Source of the DNA: Reyranella sp.
GTDB taxonomy: Bacteria > Pseudomonadota > Alphaproteobacteria > Reyranellales > Reyranellaceae
Direction of reading: 5' to 3'
Assembly: GCF_004297405.1 (NCBI RefSeq)
Contig: NZ_SCVC01000006.1
Location: forward strand, 372,001 to 436,000
DNA length: 64,000 bases
Shown: in pieces, positions 1 through 7,455 of the stretch
Numbering within the stretch: position 1 is the stretch's first letter
Layout: each line of letters opens with the position of its first letter
Position numbers and translations under genes: made by a program
Notes under the pieces: model-generated
Database searches by the model: none
What the model saw: the letters and a program-made list of their open reading frames with translations, nothing else
What the model was told of the DNA's origin: nothing

Positions 1-125
1 AAGCCGGTGCTGTCGACGGCGTCACGGCGCTGCGCGAACCTACCGTGGACGGCTTTGGCCCCGATGTTCATGGTCCGCTGGTCGACGAGCTTGGTCGCAT
101 TGCCTGGGGGCAGGCAGCGGACTAG
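1..125 (+). CDS. C-terminal end of an unidentified protein (cut by window edge)
   Basis: An open frame entering at base 3 runs 40 codons to a TAG at 123-125, 11 bases before the acyl-CoA dehydrogenase ATG. The visible tail is acidic with several Gly and Pro and ends in GRIAWGQAAD. I do not recognise a family from so short a piece. The tight spacing suggests it lies in one transcript with the next gene. It could be a chance open frame, as GC-rich DNA has many. Confidence 0.45.
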   Translation, partial: AGAVDGVTALREPTVDGFGPDVHGPLVDELGRIAWGQAAD

Positions 126-136
126 TTTGCGCCGCC

Positions 137-1303
137 ATGGATAATCCTTACGCCCCGACGCACCCCGAGATCCGCGACGCCGTTCGCCAACTTTGCCTCA
201 AGTTTGACGGCAGCTACTGGCGGGAGCTGGACCGCGAGCGCGGCTATCCGACGGCCTTCGTGAAGGCGCTGACGGAGGCGGGCTGGCTGTCGATCCTGAT
301 CCCCGAGGAATATGGCGGCGCGGGGCTCGGCATCTCGGCGGCGAGCGCGGTGCTGGAGGAGATCCACAAGGCCGGCTGCAACGCCGCGGCCTGCCACGCC
401 CAGATGTACATCATGGGCACAGTGCTACGGCACGGCAGCAAGGAGCAGAAGGAGCGCTACCTGCCGAAGATCGCCACTGGCGAACTGCGCTTGCAGGCGT
501 TCGGCGTCACCGAGCCGTCGAGCGGCACCGATACGCTGAGCCTGCGCACCACGGCGGTGAAGAGGGACAACAGCACCTACGTCGTGAACGGACAGAAGGT
601 GTGGACCAGCCGCGCTGAGCATTCCGACCTGATGCTTCTGCTCGCCCGCACCATGCCGCGCGACCAGACCAAGAAGAAGACGGAAGGCCTGTCGGTGTTC
701 CTGGTCGACATGCGCTCGGCACTGGGCAAGGGCCTCACCATCCGGCCGATCCGCACGATGATGAACCACAACAGCACCGAAGTGTTCTTCGACAACATGG
801 AAGTGTCCGCCGAAAACCTGATCGGCGAGGAGGGGCAGGGCTTCCGCTACATCCTCTCCGGCATGAACGCCGAGCGCGTGCTGATCGCCTCGGAGTGCAT
901 CGGCGACGGCAAGTGGTTCATCGAGAAGGCGGTGAACTACGCCAAGGAGCGCAAGCTGTTCGGTCGCGCGATCGGCCAGAACCAGGGCGTCCAGTATCCC
1001 ATCGCGCGCGCCTATACACAGATCGAGGCAGCCGACCTGATGGTGCGCAAGGCGGCGGCGATGTACGAGGCGGGCATCAATGCCGGCGCCGAGGCCAACA
1101 TGGCCAAGATGCTGGCGTCGGAAGCCTCGTGGGCGGCGGCCGAGATGTGCGTCCAGACGCATGGCGGCTTCGGCTTTGCCGAGGAGTACGACGTCGAGCG
1201 CAAGTTCCGCGAAGCGCGCCTCTACACGGTGGCGCCGATCTCGACCAACATGATCCTGAACTTTGTGGCCGAGCACGTGCTGGGACTGCCACGCTCGTAC
1301 TGA
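137..1303 (+). CDS. acyl-CoA dehydrogenase family flavoprotein, atypical catalytic segment
   Basis: 388 residues, the usual length for an acyl-CoA dehydrogenase (FAD-dependent alpha,beta-oxidation of an acyl-CoA, electrons passed to ETF). The N-terminal helical domain is followed by the FAD/substrate motif FGVTEPSSGTD at about residues 122-132 and the C-terminal helical domain with THGGFGFAEEYDVER near 343-357. The segment that normally reads Y-E-G-T and carries the catalytic Glu reads TVAPISTN instead, so the canonical Glu is absent. Family assignment is firm; the substrate is unknown, and activity may use another base or another reaction. The next gene is convergent. Confidence 0.93.
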   Translation: MDNPYAPTHPEIRDAVRQLCLKFDGSYWRELDRERGYPTAFVKALTEAGWLSILIPEEYGGAGLGISAASAVLEEIHKAGCNAAACHAQMYIMGTVLRHGSKEQKERYLPKIATGELRLQAFGVTEPSSGTDTLSLRTTAVKRDNSTYVVNGQKVWTSRAEHSDLMLLLARTMPRDQTKKKTEGLSVFLVDMRSALGKGLTIRPIRTMMNHNSTEVFFDNMEVSAENLIGEEGQGFRYILSGMNAERVLIASECIGDGKWFIEKAVNYAKERKLFGRAIGQNQGVQYPIARAYTQIEAADLMVRKAAAMYEAGINAGAEANMAKMLASEASWAAAEMCVQTHGGFGFAEEYDVERKFREARLYTVAPISTNMILNFVAEHVLGLPRSY

Positions 1304-1325
1304 TCGAGAGGCCGGATAGCAGGAG

Positions 1326-2453
1326 CTAGGGAGCTTCCGTCGACTGGCCGAAGATGGCGTTCGCCACCATCTTCTGGAAATGGATGACGAGGTGTTCGCT
1401 GTTCGTGAGGAAACGGCCGCGATCGGGAAGGCCGCCTAAGAGGCCACGCTGTACTGAATCGGTCAGCGTGTCGTCTTCCTTGGCGACCTGCTTGTTGAAG
1501 GCCACCAGCGATTGGGCAAACTCCGCGCTGACCCCAGGACCGAAGAATTGCTCGGAGAAACCCTTGGTCGCATTGGGTCCGTCGGGTATCCAGACGTCGA
1601 TCGACAAGTTGGGAAAGCCCGGATTGATGTTGATGGTCACGTTGGGCCACAGGAAATGATACTGCGACTGGGTGACGTCGCCCGCTACATCGTAGAGCTT
1701 GATCTTGCTTTTGCCTTGCAGGGCCGACGGGCGCACCTGGCCGCTCTGGCTTGAAAACCATCCATGGGCGGTCAGAGTATAGGCGTCCGGCCGAACGTCA
1801 ATCGCCGCATTGAAACCCGGATGAGCGACCGCGCAATGGTAGCACTCCAGGTAATTCTCCAGCATCGTCTTCCAGTTGGCGTGCGACTGCCATTCCTCGC
1901 AGCTGTAGGGCTGAAGCGTGTCGAGGACGACACCGCTGCCGGCGATGATGTCGAGGATCGGTCCGTAGTAGTCATGGACTGGTCGGGCATTGGCATCGAG
2001 ATGGACGAACACGAAAGGGCCGAGTGCTTCGACACGAATCGGCAGCAGCGGATAATCCTCGACCCGAAAGTTCGGTTCGGCGGCCGAACGCGGCACCTGC
2101 CGCAGGCCGCCGGCAAGATCATATGTCCAGGCGTGGTAGCCGCATTGCATTAACTTGGCGTTGCCGCGCCCCTTCATGACCTCGTGCCGGCGATGCCGGC
2201 AGACGTTCACGAAGCCGGCCAATCCGTGCTCGTTGCGGACGACCACCACCGGTACGCCGCCGGCATAGCCGGTCACGTAATCGCCGATTGCAGCAAGTTG
2301 CGACAGCGGGCCGACGTAGTTCCAGCTCTTGCGAAAGACCTGGGCGACCTCCCGCTCGGTGATCGACGGATCGGTGTACCAACGGGCAGGCAGCGATTCC
2401 CCACGATCGAGGGCGGCAAGCAGGTTCGAGGCGGTCTCATTGCCCTGAGTCAT
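1326..2453 (-). CDS. Rieske aromatic ring-hydroxylating oxygenase, alpha-subunit type
   Basis: 375 residues. The Rieske [2Fe-2S] ligands are C85, H87, C104 and H107 (C-x-H-x16-C-x2-H). The mononuclear iron site shows in NYLECYHCAVAHP, with likely ligands H206 and H211. This is the architecture of the oxygenase component that hydroxylates or demethylates an aromatic, betaine-like or similar substrate with electrons from a separate reductase. No reductase or ferredoxin gene lies nearby. It is the last gene of a minus-strand run behind the ExoD gene, with a 6-base gap. The substrate cannot be told from sequence. Confidence 0.92.
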   Translation of the reverse strand: MTQGNETASNLLAALDRGESLPARWYTDPSITEREVAQVFRKSWNYVGPLSQLAAIGDYVTGYAGGVPVVVVRNEHGLAGFVNVCRHRRHEVMKGRGNAKLMQCGYHAWTYDLAGGLRQVPRSAAEPNFRVEDYPLLPIRVEALGPFVFVHLDANARPVHDYYGPILDIIAGSGVVLDTLQPYSCEEWQSHANWKTMLENYLECYHCAVAHPGFNAAIDVRPDAYTLTAHGWFSSQSGQVRPSALQGKSKIKLYDVAGDVTQSQYHFLWPNVTININPGFPNLSIDVWIPDGPNATKGFSEQFFGPGVSAEFAQSLVAFNKQVAKEDDTLTDSVQRGLLGGLPDRGRFLTNSEHLVIHFQKMVANAIFGQSTEAP

Positions 2454-2459
2454 GTGGCA

Positions 2460-3086
2460 TCAACCGAAGATAAAGTCGCGAAGCACTCCGAGGGCAGCAA
2501 TCACGGCGGCATGGCCGACCATCAGGAGAAAAACCGTCCAGACCGCGGTGATCGCCGTGAACAGCCAGCCCAGCATGGCCATCAGTCCATCATCCTCGAT
2601 CAAAGCGAAGCAGAAGAACAGGATGGCGATCGACGGGAAGAGGTTGTCGAAGGGAATCGGCAGGGCGAGGATCACCGCGTTGATCACCCAGGCCGCCAGC
2701 AGCAGGCGCCGCGGCATGCCGTTCACCCACCATTCGTAGCGGGCGTGCACCGCATTCTCGAGCCAGTCGATGTAGCGATGCGCACGCTTGAGGAAAGTCT
2801 GCAGCTTGCCGCGCGACAGGCCGCGGCAGCCTATCGCGCGCGGCAGCGACGGCACGAGGCGGCCGGAGAAGAACTGCGCGAGCAGGATCAGTATGGGCAC
2901 GCCGGTTACAGTCGACAGCCAGGGAATACCCGACGGCACGATGTTCGGCATGTTGAGGGCCATGATCGCGAAGGCATAGGAGCGGCCTTCGAGACCTTTC
3001 AGGAACTCGTCGAGCGTCAGGACAGACGCCGGGTCTCCACCGAACAGCCGGTCGAGCGTCGTGTAGAGACCGAAATTGTCCTTCAT
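2460..3086 (-). CDS. ExoD family membrane protein
   Basis: 208 residues of the ExoD type (named from rhizobial exopolysaccharide synthesis). The conserved block MALNMPNIVPSGIPWLSTVT lies near residues 41-60, followed by a long hydrophobic stretch. The C-terminal half has strongly hydrophobic helices at about 130-150, 153-166 and 172-200, so it is an inner-membrane protein. The biochemical function of the family is not established. It sits between the CitE-like and Rieske genes with gaps of 21 and 6 bases, but its role there is unclear. Confidence 0.85.
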   Translation of the reverse strand: MKDNFGLYTTLDRLFGGDPASVLTLDEFLKGLEGRSYAFAIMALNMPNIVPSGIPWLSTVTGVPILILLAQFFSGRLVPSLPRAIGCRGLSRGKLQTFLKRAHRYIDWLENAVHARYEWWVNGMPRRLLLAAWVINAVILALPIPFDNLFPSIAILFFCFALIEDDGLMAMLGWLFTAITAVWTVFLLMVGHAAVIAALGVLRDFIFG

Positions 3087-3107
3087 CCGGCCCCCAAGTC
3101 GGCTGCT

Positions 3108-3968
3108 TTAGCCCGCTCGCGCCAGCAGGCGGCGGGCCAGCACGAGGTGCGGCTTGTCGAGCATCTTGCCATCCATCGTCAGGACGCCTGCATTGGGGTT
3201 GCTCTCGAAGGTCGCCACGACACGCTTGGCCCAGTCGATCTCACTCGCGGTAGGCGTGAAGACCTCATGGATGACAGCAACCTGGTCCGGATGGATGGCG
3301 ATCTTGCCACCATAGCCCATACGCCGCGCGACCTGCGCTTCGGCGCGCAGTCCCTCGATGTTCTTGATGTCGGGATAGACCGTGTCGTAGGCGGTGACGC
3401 CGGCGGCAACCGAGGCCATCAGGTTGACCGTGCGCGCCATGAGGAATGTGTCGTCGTAGACGCCGGGCGAGGGGCCTTTGGCCAATGCGCCGAGGTCGGC
3501 CATCAGATCCTCGCCACCCCAGGAATGGCCCATGAGGCGCGCATGTTTCGCAGGCGCCGCCGTCAGCGCCAGGATCGCCGCGGCGCTCTCCGTGGCGATG
3601 GTCAGGATTCGAGTCGACCCGGCTTCGATGCCCTCGCGCGCTTCGAACGCGTCGAGGTAGGTGGCCAGCAGATCGAGATTGGCCTGTCCGACGCATTTCG
3701 GGAACACGATGCCATCGGGCTTGCCCTGCATGACGATGGCAAGATCTCCCAAAGTCAGGCCGGTATCGAGCGCATTGACGCGGACATAGAGCTTGGGGCC
3801 AGTGCGATTGGCCGACTTCAGATAGGCGAGCGCCATGTCGCGCGCGACCTTCTTGCGATCCGTCGCGACCGAATCCTCCAGGTCCAGGATCAATCCATCG
3901 GGACCCGAGGCCGGACCTTTGGCGAGCTTGCGCTCGGAATCGGCGGGAACGAACAGGAATGAACGCAT
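3108..3968 (-). CDS. HpcH/HpaI aldolase (CitE-like) CoA-ester lyase
   Basis: 286 residues, the usual size of CitE-like beta-hydroxyacyl-CoA lyases. It begins MRSFLFVPADSERKLAK, a typical start for this family. LILDLEDSV near 27-35 supplies acidic residues for the Mg site, VRVN near 62 the substrate Arg, and IATESAAAI a conserved Glu. Such enzymes cleave or form malyl-CoA, beta-methylmalyl-CoA or citramalyl-CoA. The MaoC-type hydratase gene ends 6 bases upstream. That pairing is common and suggests sequential hydration and cleavage of a dicarboxylyl-CoA. The exact substrate is inferred only. Confidence 0.9.
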   Translation of the reverse strand: MRSFLFVPADSERKLAKGPASGPDGLILDLEDSVATDRKKVARDMALAYLKSANRTGPKLYVRVNALDTGLTLGDLAIVMQGKPDGIVFPKCVGQANLDLLATYLDAFEAREGIEAGSTRILTIATESAAAILALTAAPAKHARLMGHSWGGEDLMADLGALAKGPSPGVYDDTFLMARTVNLMASVAAGVTAYDTVYPDIKNIEGLRAEAQVARRMGYGGKIAIHPDQVAVIHEVFTPTASEIDWAKRVVATFESNPNAGVLTMDGKMLDKPHLVLARRLLARAG

Positions 3969-3974
3969 CTTCTC

Positions 3975-4430
3975 TCAGCCCTTCGGTTTCTTGCGCATCA
4001 GCGCCTGGCGGGTGCACTCCGCGACGATTTCGCCGCGCTGATTGATGGCTTCATGCGAGAATTCGACGATGCCGGCATCCGGACGGGACTTGCTCTCGCG
4101 CAGGCTCATCACCTTCGTGCGGACACGCAGTGTGTCACCGTGGAATACGGGTTTAGGAAAGCGCACGTCGGTCATGCCGAGGTTGGCCACAGTCGTGCCG
4201 AGTGTCGTGTCGTTGACGGTGATGCCGATCATAAGGCCCAGCGTGAACAGGCTGTTGACGATGCGCTGGCCGAACTCGGTCTTGGAGGCGAACTCTTCGT
4301 CGATATGCAGTGGCTGCACGTTCATGGTGAGCGAGCTGAACAAGACATTGTCCATTTCAGTGACCGTGCGTGTCCATGCGTGTTCGAACACGTGCCCGAC
4401 CGTGAATTCTTCGTAATACAGACCTGCCAT
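3975..4430 (-). CDS. MaoC family acyl-CoA hydratase/dehydratase
   Basis: 151 residues with a single hot-dog fold. The hydratase motif region reads [13 protein letters not shown] (about residues 37-49). The His and following Asp are kept, but the usual Asp-x-Asn of hydratase 2 reads Asn-Val-Gln. That form occurs in many single-domain MaoC proteins and may mark a different substrate class. It is the first gene of the minus-strand cluster and is followed after 6 bases by the CitE-like lyase. It is divergent from the quinone reductase-like gene, so the region 4431-4536 should hold promoters for both directions. Confidence 0.9.
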   Translation of the reverse strand: MAGLYYEEFTVGHVFEHAWTRTVTEMDNVLFSSLTMNVQPLHIDEEFASKTEFGQRIVNSLFTLGLMIGITVNDTTLGTTVANLGMTDVRFPKPVFHGDTLRVRTKVMSLRESKSRPDAGIVEFSHEAINQRGEIVAECTRQALMRKKPKG

Positions 4431-4536
4431 TTTCCTCCCCGCGAAAGTGCTGCGTCATAGCATGGATGGACGCTGCCCGGTTCGCCATCGTATCAATGTC
4501 GCCATAGGACGGAACAGCGATGACGGGAGCGAATTG

Positions 4537-5514
4537 ATGCGCGCAATGCTGAGCGAAACGGCGGGCGGACCGGAGAGCCTGAAGCTGGTCGAGATTCCGT
4601 CCAAGCCATTGGGCAAGGGCCAGGTTCGCGTGGCGGTCAAGGCGGCGGGCGTCAACTTTCCCGACACGCTGATCATCGCCGACAAGTATCAGTTCAAGCC
4701 GCCGCGCCCCTTCGCGCCGGGCCACGAGATCGCGGGCGACATCACCGAAGTGGGTGAGGGCATCACGGGGTACAAAGTTGGCGATCGCGTCATCGGCATG
4801 ATCGGCCATGGTGGCTATGCCACCGAGGCCGTGGTGGACCAGGGCAGCCTCCTGCCGATGCCACAGAACATGAGCTACGAAGACGGCGCCGCCTTCACGA
4901 TGACCTACGGCACCTCGTACTACGCATTGAAGCAGCGCAGCAGCTACAAGCCAGGCGAGACGCTCCTGGTCACAGGCGCGTCGGGTGGCGTCGGCCTCAC
5001 CGCCGTCGAGCTGGGCGCATTGATGGGCCTGAAGGTGATCGCGGCGGTCGGCTCCGACGAGAAGATGGAGATCTGCCGCAAGTACGGCGCCACGATGTTC
5101 GTGAACTACGCCAAGGAGAAGATGCGCGACAAGGTCAAGGAGCTGACCGGCGGCAACGGCGCGGACATCATCTATGACGCGGTCGGTGGCGATGCGTTCG
5201 ACGAGTCGGTGCGCTGCATCGCCTGGTACGGGCGCCTGCTGGTGGTGGGCTTCGCAGCGGGTCGCATTCCATCGCTGCCGGCCAATCTGGCCCTGCTGAA
5301 GAGCTGCGATGTGCGCGGCGTGTTCTATGGTGCCTGGCGTGGTCGCGAGCCGGCCGAGGCCCGCAAGAACTTCGATGAGATGTTGAAGTGGTACGGCGAG
5401 GGCAAGCTCAAGCCCCATATCTCCATGCGTTTCCCGTTGGAGAAGGCCGCCGAGGCCATGAATGCCCTGCTGTCGCGCAAGGCGACTGGCAAGGTCATCA
5501 TCAACATCGCCTGA
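4537..5514 (+). CDS. NADPH:quinone oxidoreductase family (zinc-free MDR)
   Basis: 325 residues from the ATG at 4537. I chose this start because GGGAG precedes it at a proper distance and the product begins MRAMLSETAGG, as in the family. The GroES-like N-domain is followed by the nucleotide-binding glycine motif GASGGVGLTAVELG near residue 150. No zinc-ligand cluster is seen, as expected for quinone reductases and enoyl reductase-like MDR proteins. It probably reduces a quinone or an alpha,beta-unsaturated carbonyl with NADPH. The SDR gene follows after 14 bases and is probably co-transcribed. Confidence 0.92.
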   Translation: MRAMLSETAGGPESLKLVEIPSKPLGKGQVRVAVKAAGVNFPDTLIIADKYQFKPPRPFAPGHEIAGDITEVGEGITGYKVGDRVIGMIGHGGYATEAVVDQGSLLPMPQNMSYEDGAAFTMTYGTSYYALKQRSSYKPGETLLVTGASGGVGLTAVELGALMGLKVIAAVGSDEKMEICRKYGATMFVNYAKEKMRDKVKELTGGNGADIIYDAVGGDAFDESVRCIAWYGRLLVVGFAAGRIPSLPANLALLKSCDVRGVFYGAWRGREPAEARKNFDEMLKWYGEGKLKPHISMRFPLEKAAEAMNALLSRKATGKVIINIA

Positions 5515-5528
5515 ACCGGGAGGAATCG

Positions 5529-6284
5529 ATGGGCAGGCTCGCCGGTAAGATCGCTATCGTGACAGGCGCTGCGTCGGGTATTGGCGCGGCGTCCGCCAAG
5601 CTCTTCGCCGACGAAGGCGCCCAGGTGCTGGCGGTCGACCGGCCGGAATCGGCCATTGCGACGGCGCATGCCGGCAGCAATGCGATCTTGGCCTTCGCCG
5701 CCGATATCACGGGCGACGATGCACCGAAGAAGATCGTGGCGGCGGCCCTTGCCGAGTTCGGCGCCATCGACATCCTGTTCAACAACGCCGGCGTCAGCGG
5801 GCGGGCCTTCGTCGAGGAAATGACCGACGAGCAGTGGGATCGCGTGAACAATGTCAACGTGCGCGCGATGTTCCGGCTCTGTCGTGAAGCCATCCCGGCC
5901 CTGAAGCTGCGGGCCAGGGAAAAGGGCAGAGCGCGTATCGTCAACACCGCCTCGGTGATGGCGTTCGACACCGATTATGGCCTCGCTGCCTATTGCGCAT
6001 CGAAGGCCGGCGTCGGCGGCCTGACCCGGACGCTCGCGCTTGAACTCGGCAAGTTCAACATCACCGCCAACTACGTCTGTCCCGGTGCGATCTATACCGG
6101 CATGACGCAGACCAACTTCGACAAGCAGGAAATCCGCGAGGTCTGGGAGAAGAAGGCGGCGCTGCGCCGGCTCGGCCAGCCCATCGACATCGCCCGGGGT
6201 GCCCTGTTGCTGGCCTCGGACGAAGCCGATTTCATTACCGGCCATGAACTTGTGGTCGATGGTGGCCTGACCCTGCGCACCTGA
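5529..6284 (+). CDS. short-chain dehydrogenase/reductase
   Basis: 251 residues, starting at the ATG behind the GGGAGG ribosome site at 5518-5523. Classical SDR features are visible: TGAASGIGAASA cofactor motif near residues 12-23, NNAG near 86, the catalytic Ser in NTASVM and the YCASK catalytic Tyr/Lys pair near 157-161. It ends in the typical VVDGGLTLRT. The acidic residue after the second strand (AVDRPE) favours NAD over NADP. The substrate is unknown. It lies between the quinone reductase-like and DUF2817 genes with short gaps. Confidence 0.93.
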   Translation: MGRLAGKIAIVTGAASGIGAASAKLFADEGAQVLAVDRPESAIATAHAGSNAILAFAADITGDDAPKKIVAAALAEFGAIDILFNNAGVSGRAFVEEMTDEQWDRVNNVNVRAMFRLCREAIPALKLRAREKGRARIVNTASVMAFDTDYGLAAYCASKAGVGGLTRTLALELGKFNITANYVCPGAIYTGMTQTNFDKQEIREVWEKKAALRRLGQPIDIARGALLLASDEADFITGHELVVDGGLTLRT

Positions 6285-6294
6285 GGAGGAGCCC

Positions 6295-7392
6295 ATGTCC
6301 GGCGTCCATTCCTTTGCGACCAGCTACGACGAGGCCCGCGACAAGTTTCTGGCGGCGGCGCGCATCGCCGATGCCTGGACTCATCGCTATGACAATCCGA
6401 CCAAGGGCCCCAAGGGCGAGGCGCTGTCGACCGATCTCGCCTGGCTCGGGCCGCAGGATGCGTCGAAGGTCGTCGTCACCATCTCGTCCACTCATGGCGT
6501 CGAGGGCTATTGTGGCTCCGGCTTTCAGGTCGATTGGCTGGCGTCGACGGGTGCGGCGGGCCTACCGGACGGAACGGCGGCACTGTTTGTCCACGCCATC
6601 AACCCCTATGGCTTTGCCTGGACACGCCGGGTGACGGAGGAGGGCAACGACCTCAACCGTAACTATGTCGACCACAGCAAGCCCTATCCCGTGAACAAGG
6701 GCTATCTTGAGATCGCCGACGATCTCGTGCCGGAGGATTTTAGCGAACAGGGCAAGGCGGCGGCGGATGCACGGCTCGCGGCCTATCGCAAGAAGGTCGG
6801 TGATATCGAATTCTTCCGTGCAGTCTCGGGCGGCCAGTACAGCCATCCCGACGGCATGTTCTTCGGCGGCGGCGGGCCCGCGTGGTCCAATCGGACCCTG
6901 CATGCCATCGTCGAGCAGTACCTCAAGGACCGCAGTGACGTAGCGGTCATCGACTTCCATACCGGCCTTGGCCCTTACGGCTATGGCGAACCGATCACGC
7001 ACTTCGATATCGACACGCCGGCCTCGCGCCGTGTGCGCGCCTTCTGGGGCGAGTCGGTGACGGAGTCCAAGCGCGGCCAGACAGCGTCCCAGGCGCGCGA
7101 TGGCCTGGGCCATTACGGGCTGAACCGCGTGCTGCAGGAGCCTAAGACCCGTCTCACTATGTGCACACTGGAATACGGAACCTTCGACCGCGAAAGCGGT
7201 CAGAGGGCTTTCCGGGCGGATCACTGGTTGCACAAATATGGCGACCCGTGGGGGAAGGAGGCCGGGGCGGTGCGCGCCGCGATGCGCCGGCAATTCTACC
7301 CGGAGACCGATGACTGGAAGGAAGCGGTGCTGTTCCGCGGCCATCAGGTCGTCCGACAGGCCATTGCCGGGCTGCAGCGGGGCGCGCTCTAG
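6295..7392 (+). CDS. DUF2817 family protein, M14 carboxypeptidase-like
   Basis: 365 residues. Segments typical of the DUF2817/M14-like group are visible: STHGVEGYCGSG (a H-x-x-E zinc pair), NDLNRNYVD (substrate Arg) and the later FHTGLGPYGYGEP with a third His ligand. The family resembles zinc carboxypeptidases and succinylglutamate desuccinylase-type amidohydrolases. No signal peptide is seen, so it is probably cytoplasmic. GAGGAG stands 5 bases before the ATG. It follows the SDR after 10 bases and is probably in the same operon. Its actual substrate is unknown. Confidence 0.88.
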   Translation: MSGVHSFATSYDEARDKFLAAARIADAWTHRYDNPTKGPKGEALSTDLAWLGPQDASKVVVTISSTHGVEGYCGSGFQVDWLASTGAAGLPDGTAALFVHAINPYGFAWTRRVTEEGNDLNRNYVDHSKPYPVNKGYLEIADDLVPEDFSEQGKAAADARLAAYRKKVGDIEFFRAVSGGQYSHPDGMFFGGGGPAWSNRTLHAIVEQYLKDRSDVAVIDFHTGLGPYGYGEPITHFDIDTPASRRVRAFWGESVTESKRGQTASQARDGLGHYGLNRVLQEPKTRLTMCTLEYGTFDRESGQRAFRADHWLHKYGDPWGKEAGAVRAAMRRQFYPETDDWKEAVLFRGHQVVRQAIAGLQRGAL

Positions 7393-7455
7393 CTATTGGG
7401 GACAAGCCCCGGAAAAGCCATACGCCCGGGCGGCGATCCTGCTAAAAGCCTCTTC

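Noticed and set aside
2184..3962. Long plus-strand open frame opposite the Rieske, ExoD and CitE-like genes
   Set aside because: It runs antisense through three well-matched genes and its product is Arg/His/Gln-rich without any motif; a GC-driven shadow.
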